Positions 60,131 to 64,000 of a DNA stretch of 64,000 bases are shown in pieces (position 1 is the stretch's first letter; each line of letters opens with the position of its first letter). The DNA comes from Eutreptiella sp. 'Long Island Sound 2002' (taxonomy: Eukaryota; Euglenozoa; Euglenophyceae; Eutreptiales; Eutreptiaceae). Location: contig OZ038381.1 in NCBI GenBank assembly GCA_964036045.1, forward strand, positions 130,703,708 through 130,767,707, read 5' to 3'. Position numbers and translations under genes: made by a program. A model generated the notes under the pieces. The model was not told the DNA's origin. It did no database searches and saw nothing but the letters and a program-made list of their open reading frames with translations.

Positions 60131-60640
60131 ATCGAAAGTCAGTGACCGGGTCCACACACGCCAATAGACCGCAGCGCACACAGTTCAAGAACAAACCCTG
60201 AGGGACCTGCCAGGGCCAACTCCATCGCCAGGCCCCGAACGGGTACAACGCGGAGCGAGCCCAGCGCCGCTGCCTCAGCAGCGGCCAGCGGCAGGCACAA
60301 AGAGCCCGGTTCTCGGCCGGCCTTCAGGTGCCCCGCGCAGCCGCCCAGTAAATCCAGGGGCGCAAGCCCCCGGGGTCGGGAAAGGCACCACGGCGTCAGG
60401 AAAGCTGACCGGAGCACCGAGAGCGACCGGACCCGACAAGGCGCGGGGCACCAACGCGGGGCCACGAGGCGTGCCAGAGAGGCACGCCGCCGGCTACAAC
60501 CAAGGCACACGGACAGGTGCCAAGCAACAACGGCCACTGGGTGCCGTAAACCCTGGCAGCGCGCACAACCCGCAACGAACCACGGCACAGGAACAGATGC
60601 CAGGCAATTCCCAACCCACACACCACAGACTCCAGCCAAG
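60131..60640. other. Unique-looking GC-rich spacer
   Basis: No gene recognised; a minus-strand frame (60681-60139, 180 codons) is rich in Cys/Leu/Arg without motifs. It separates the T-poor block from the minisatellite. Confidence 0.5.
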
Positions 60641-63262
60641 AATTGGCGGGGTACAAACACAGGGAGCACACCGACACACAAACTCCAACACCCCAGTTAG
60701 GAGTGGCGGGGCGCAGCCGAAACCCGAGCCCAAGCACACACACCCACGCCGCACACGCCAGTCAGGAGTGGCAGGGTACAAGCCGTGAGCGCAGACAAAC
60801 ACACACACACGCCGACACCCAGGCCAGGAAAGGCAGGGCGCAGCCGAGACCAGAGTGCAAGCACACACACCAACACTGCACACCCAGGAGGAGCGCGCAC
60901 ACAAACACACACAGACCTCAACACCCCAGCCAGGAGTGGCGGGGCGCAGCCAAAACGCGAGCCCAAGCACACACACCCACACCGCAAACCCTGGCCACGA
61001 GTGGTAGGGTAAAAGCAGAGCTCGCACACAAACAAACACACACGCCAACACCCAAGCCAGGAGTGGCGGTGCGCAGCCGAAACCCGAGCCCAAGCACACA
61101 CACCGACACCGCACACCGCAGCCAGGAGTGGTAGGGTAAGAGCGGAGCGCGCACACAAACAAACACACAGTCCAACAGCCCACCTAGGAGTGGCGGGGCG
61201 CAGCCAGGCCCGAGCCCAAGCACACACACCCACGCCGCACACCCTAGCCAGGAGTGGCAGGGTACAAGCGAAGAGCGCACACAAACACACACACACACGC
61301 CAACACCCCAGCGAGGAGTGGCGGGGCGCAGCCGAAACCCGAGTGCAAGCACACACACCCACACCGCACACCCAGGAGGAGCGCGCACACAAACACACAC
61401 AGACCTCAACACCCCAGCCAGGAGTGGCGGGGCGCAGCCGAGGGCCGAGCCCAAGCACACACACCCACACCGCAAACCCCGGCCACGAGTGGTAGGGTAA
61501 AAACAGAGCGCGCACACAAACAAACACACACGCCAACACCCAAGCCAGGAGTGGCAGTGCGCAGCCAAGACGCGAGCCCAAACACACACACACACGCCGC
61601 ACACCCCAGCCAGGAGTGGCTGGGCGCAGCCGAAACCCGAGCCCAAGCACACACACCCACACCGCTAACCCCGGCCACGAGTGGTAGGGTAAAAGTGCAA
61701 CGCGTACACAAACAAACACACACGCCAACACCCAAGCCATGAGTGCCGGTGCGCAGCCGAAACCCGAGCCCAAACACACACGCCCACACAGCACACCCAA
61801 GCGAGGAGTGGTAGGGTAAAAGCGGAGCAAGCACACAAACAAACACACACTCCAACAGCTCAGCCAGGAGTGGCGGGGCGCAGCCGAAACACGAGCCCAA
61901 GCACACACACCCACGCCGCACACCCCAGCCAGGAGTGGCAGGGTACAAGCGAAGAGCGCACACAAAAAAAAACACACGCCAACACCCCAACCAGCGGAGA
62001 CGGGGCGCAGCCAAAACCCGAGTGCAAGCACACACACCCACACCGCACACCCAGGAGGAGCGCGCACACAAACACACACAGACCTCAACACCCCAGCCAG
62101 GAATGGCAGGGCGCAGCCGAAACCTGAGCCCAAGCACACACACCCACATCGCACATGCCGGCCAGAAGTGGTAGGGTAAAAGCGGAGCGCACACACAAAA
62201 AAACACACACGCCAACACCCCGGCCAGGAGTGGCGGTGCGCAGCCAAAACCCGAGCCCAAGCACACACACCCACACCGCACATCCCAGCCAGGATCCGCG
62301 GGGTACAGGCCGAGCGCGCACACAAACACACGCACACCCCAACACCCCAGCGAGGAGTGGCGGGGCGCAGCCGAAACCCGAGTGCAAGCACACACACCCA
62401 CACCGCACACCCAGGAGGAGCGCGCACACAAACACACACAGACCTCAACAGCCCAACCAGGAGTGGCGGGGCGCAGCCGAAACCCGAGCCCAGGCACACA
62501 CACCCACACCGCACATGCCGGCCAGAAGTGGTAGGGTAAAAGCGGAGCGCGCACACAAACAAACAGACACGCCAACACCCCAGCCTGGAGTAGCGGTGCG
62601 CAGCCGAAACCCGAGCCCAAGCACACACACCCACACCGCACACCCCAGCCAGGATCCGCGGGGTACAAGCGGAGCGCGCACACAAACACACGCACATACC
62701 AAAATCCCAGCCAGGAGTGGCGGGGCGCAGCCGAAACCGGAGCCCAAGCACACACACCCGCACCGCACACCCTGGCCAGGAGTGGCGGGTTACAAGCGGA
62801 GGGCGCACACGAACACACACACACCCCGAAACCCCAGCCAGGAGTGACGGGGCGTAGCCGAAACCCGAGCCCAAGAACACACACCCACACCGCGCACCCC
62901 AGCCAGGATTAGCGGGGTACAAGTCGAGCGCGCACACAAACACACACGCACCCCAACACCCCAGCAAAGAGTGGCGGGGCGCAGCCGAAACCCGAGCACA
63001 AGCACACACACCCACACCGCACACCCCAGCTAGGATTGGCGGGGTAAATTGGGAGCACGCACACAGACACACACACCCAGCAACAGCCCAGCCAGGAGTG
63101 GCTGGGCGCAGCTGAAACCCGAGCCGAAGCACACACACCCACACCGCATACCCTAGCCAGGATTGGTGGGGTACAAGCGGAGCGCGCACACAAATACACA
63201 CAGACCCCAACACCCCAGCCAGGAGTGGCGGGGCGCAGCTGAAACACGGGCCCAAGCACAAC
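60640..63262. repeat. Minisatellite, about 63-bp half-units in about 126-bp dimers
   Basis: Two related half-units alternate for 2.6 kb. Type I contains GGAGTGGCGGGGCGCAGCCG, then a CACACACACCCACACCGC run. Type II contains GGAGTGGTAGGGTAAAAGCG or a GGGTACAAGCG variant, then GCGCACACAAACACACAC. Spacing of type I starts is typically 124-132 bp (61058, 61182, 61314), with shortened units (61314 to 61420). About 40 half-units. The minus strand is stop-poor in all three frames, giving a spurious 995-codon frame. Confidence 0.85.
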
Positions 63263-63574
63263 CCAGACCCAAACACAATCGCCACACAACAGTGAGAAAT
63301 CCAGTGTCCCCAGCCGGGGCACTGAGGCAGCCCGTGGCATGCAGGTGACCCAGCCAAACGATATCCGGAGCTCGTGGGTAAGGCTGCATCGTAAGGCCTG
63401 CGCTGCTGTGGGACTCGAGGCGGAGTGTACGACACCCAAGCACCTCGGAACCCCAGCACCAAGGACATGGATGCATGCCTTGGGAACGGGATACGCCAGG
63501 AAGTCCGGTGAACCCCTAGGGTTCTGCCCAAAGGAGGGGACCTGCGCAAGCACGGGGGCACAGCCTCCCGGCAT
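63263..63574. other. Spacer between minisatellite and LINE fragment
   Basis: No gene or repeat recognised. Short frames on both strands lack motifs. Confidence 0.5.
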
Positions 63575-63582
63575 GACAAGTA

Positions 63583-64000
63583 AGTCATGCTGGCGGCGAT
63601 CAGCCCTCCCAGTGTTGCCCAGGGCCACTTCATTGGCAGGCACCAGTCAGGTCTAGCGGGATGTAAGTCAACTCCCCTCTTCAAGCGCGGAGCCTTTTCC
63701 TGTTCGTCACCGCTGCAACACCAGCGGGAACCATGGCGCGCCTCTCCATGCCCGACTGCACCTACCTACCTTCAGACCCTTACCAACGGCCCTTCACTAA
63801 CCTATACCGCTCACATTGCATGAAGTGCTCGTACGTTTCCAGATCACGGCCGCAGTGGCATCGCATGTACTCCTCCATGAGATCCATACCCCTATGCCTG
63901 TACCACCTCATGTTTGTCTCTCGCACTGGCACCTGACCTGTGACTGCCTGCAGCCGCCTGGTTTGCAGTCTTTTGGGCAGTGTTTCCGGCCTCAGCACGT
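63583..64000 (-). pseudogene. LINE (non-LTR retrotransposon) 3' end
   Basis: On the minus strand the frame 63998-63780 reads LQTRRLQAVTGQVPVRETNM, then MRCHCGRDLETYEHFMQCER and stops at a TAA. The C-H-C...H-X3-C pattern near the C-terminus is the zinc-knuckle-like end seen after the reverse transcriptase in many plant and algal LINE ORF2 proteins. About 190 bases of 3' UTR lead to an ACTTACTT tract at 63580-63590, a plausible short tail. The rest lies beyond the window, so completeness cannot be judged. Confidence 0.6.

Noticed and set aside
60640-63262. CRISPR-like array
   Set aside because: The repeats are head-to-tail without unique spacers, in a eukaryotic retroelement-rich context.
60697-63684. 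995-codon minus-strand open frame, Cys/Val-rich
   Set aside because: It runs through the minisatellite; all three minus frames are largely open and the peptide changes phase with unit length. Compositional artefact.

Overview
The window is repeat DNA from a large eukaryotic nuclear genome. I find no intact cellular gene, rRNA, tRNA or CRISPR array. Chromodomain-bearing Ty3/gypsy elements primed by initiator-Met tRNA, one apparently spliced gene with a GTATGT donor, LINE-type debris and C-rich low-complexity blocks suggest a green-lineage host. A charophyte alga such as Chara is my best guess, from memory, and it is not proven.

Layout. 1-1.2 kb: a degenerate LTR related to the elements below. 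3.26-4.1 kb: a decayed reverse transcriptase/RNase H fragment of another gypsy family. 4.1-5.6 kb and 14.4-17.0 kb: one GC-rich block split by element F (5586-14395, minus strand). F is an 8.8-kb unit with 670-bp LTR-like ends, no recognisable reverse transcriptase, and a broken multi-exon gene whose introns carry a repeated palindrome. 16.97-23.45 kb: old chromovirus C (plus), full of stops and frameshifts, with a probable hAT-like insertion in gag. It was later split by chromovirus A (23450-36561, plus, 2366-bp LTRs, TSD CCGG); C resumes for about 25 bases after A. 36.6-44.0 kb: a pyrimidine-rich plus strand whose minus strand holds decayed coiled-coil/low-complexity coding sequence, ending at a (TAAG)5 tract like a LINE tail. 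44.0-44.8 and 58.0-63.3 kb: a T-poor low-complexity block and minisatellite, split by chromovirus B (44801-57999, minus, 2359-bp LTRs, TSD AACG). 63.58-64.0 kb: the 3' end of a LINE.

A, B and C are one family. The order is LTR, PBS directly abutting the LTR, gag (coiled coil, unusual Cys/His knuckle), an in-frame amber codon, then protease, a spacer module, reverse transcriptase, RNase H, integrase and chromodomain, then an 11-base polypurine tract and LTR. In B the whole gag-pol frame stays open over 2.7k codons except for five stops. One of these, the amber at the gag/pol boundary, is also present in A and in the much older C, so it is probably a functional readthrough signal. All three copies are dead: A has stops and indels, B has nonsense codons and an Asp-to-Asn change in the integrase triad, and C is heavily decayed.
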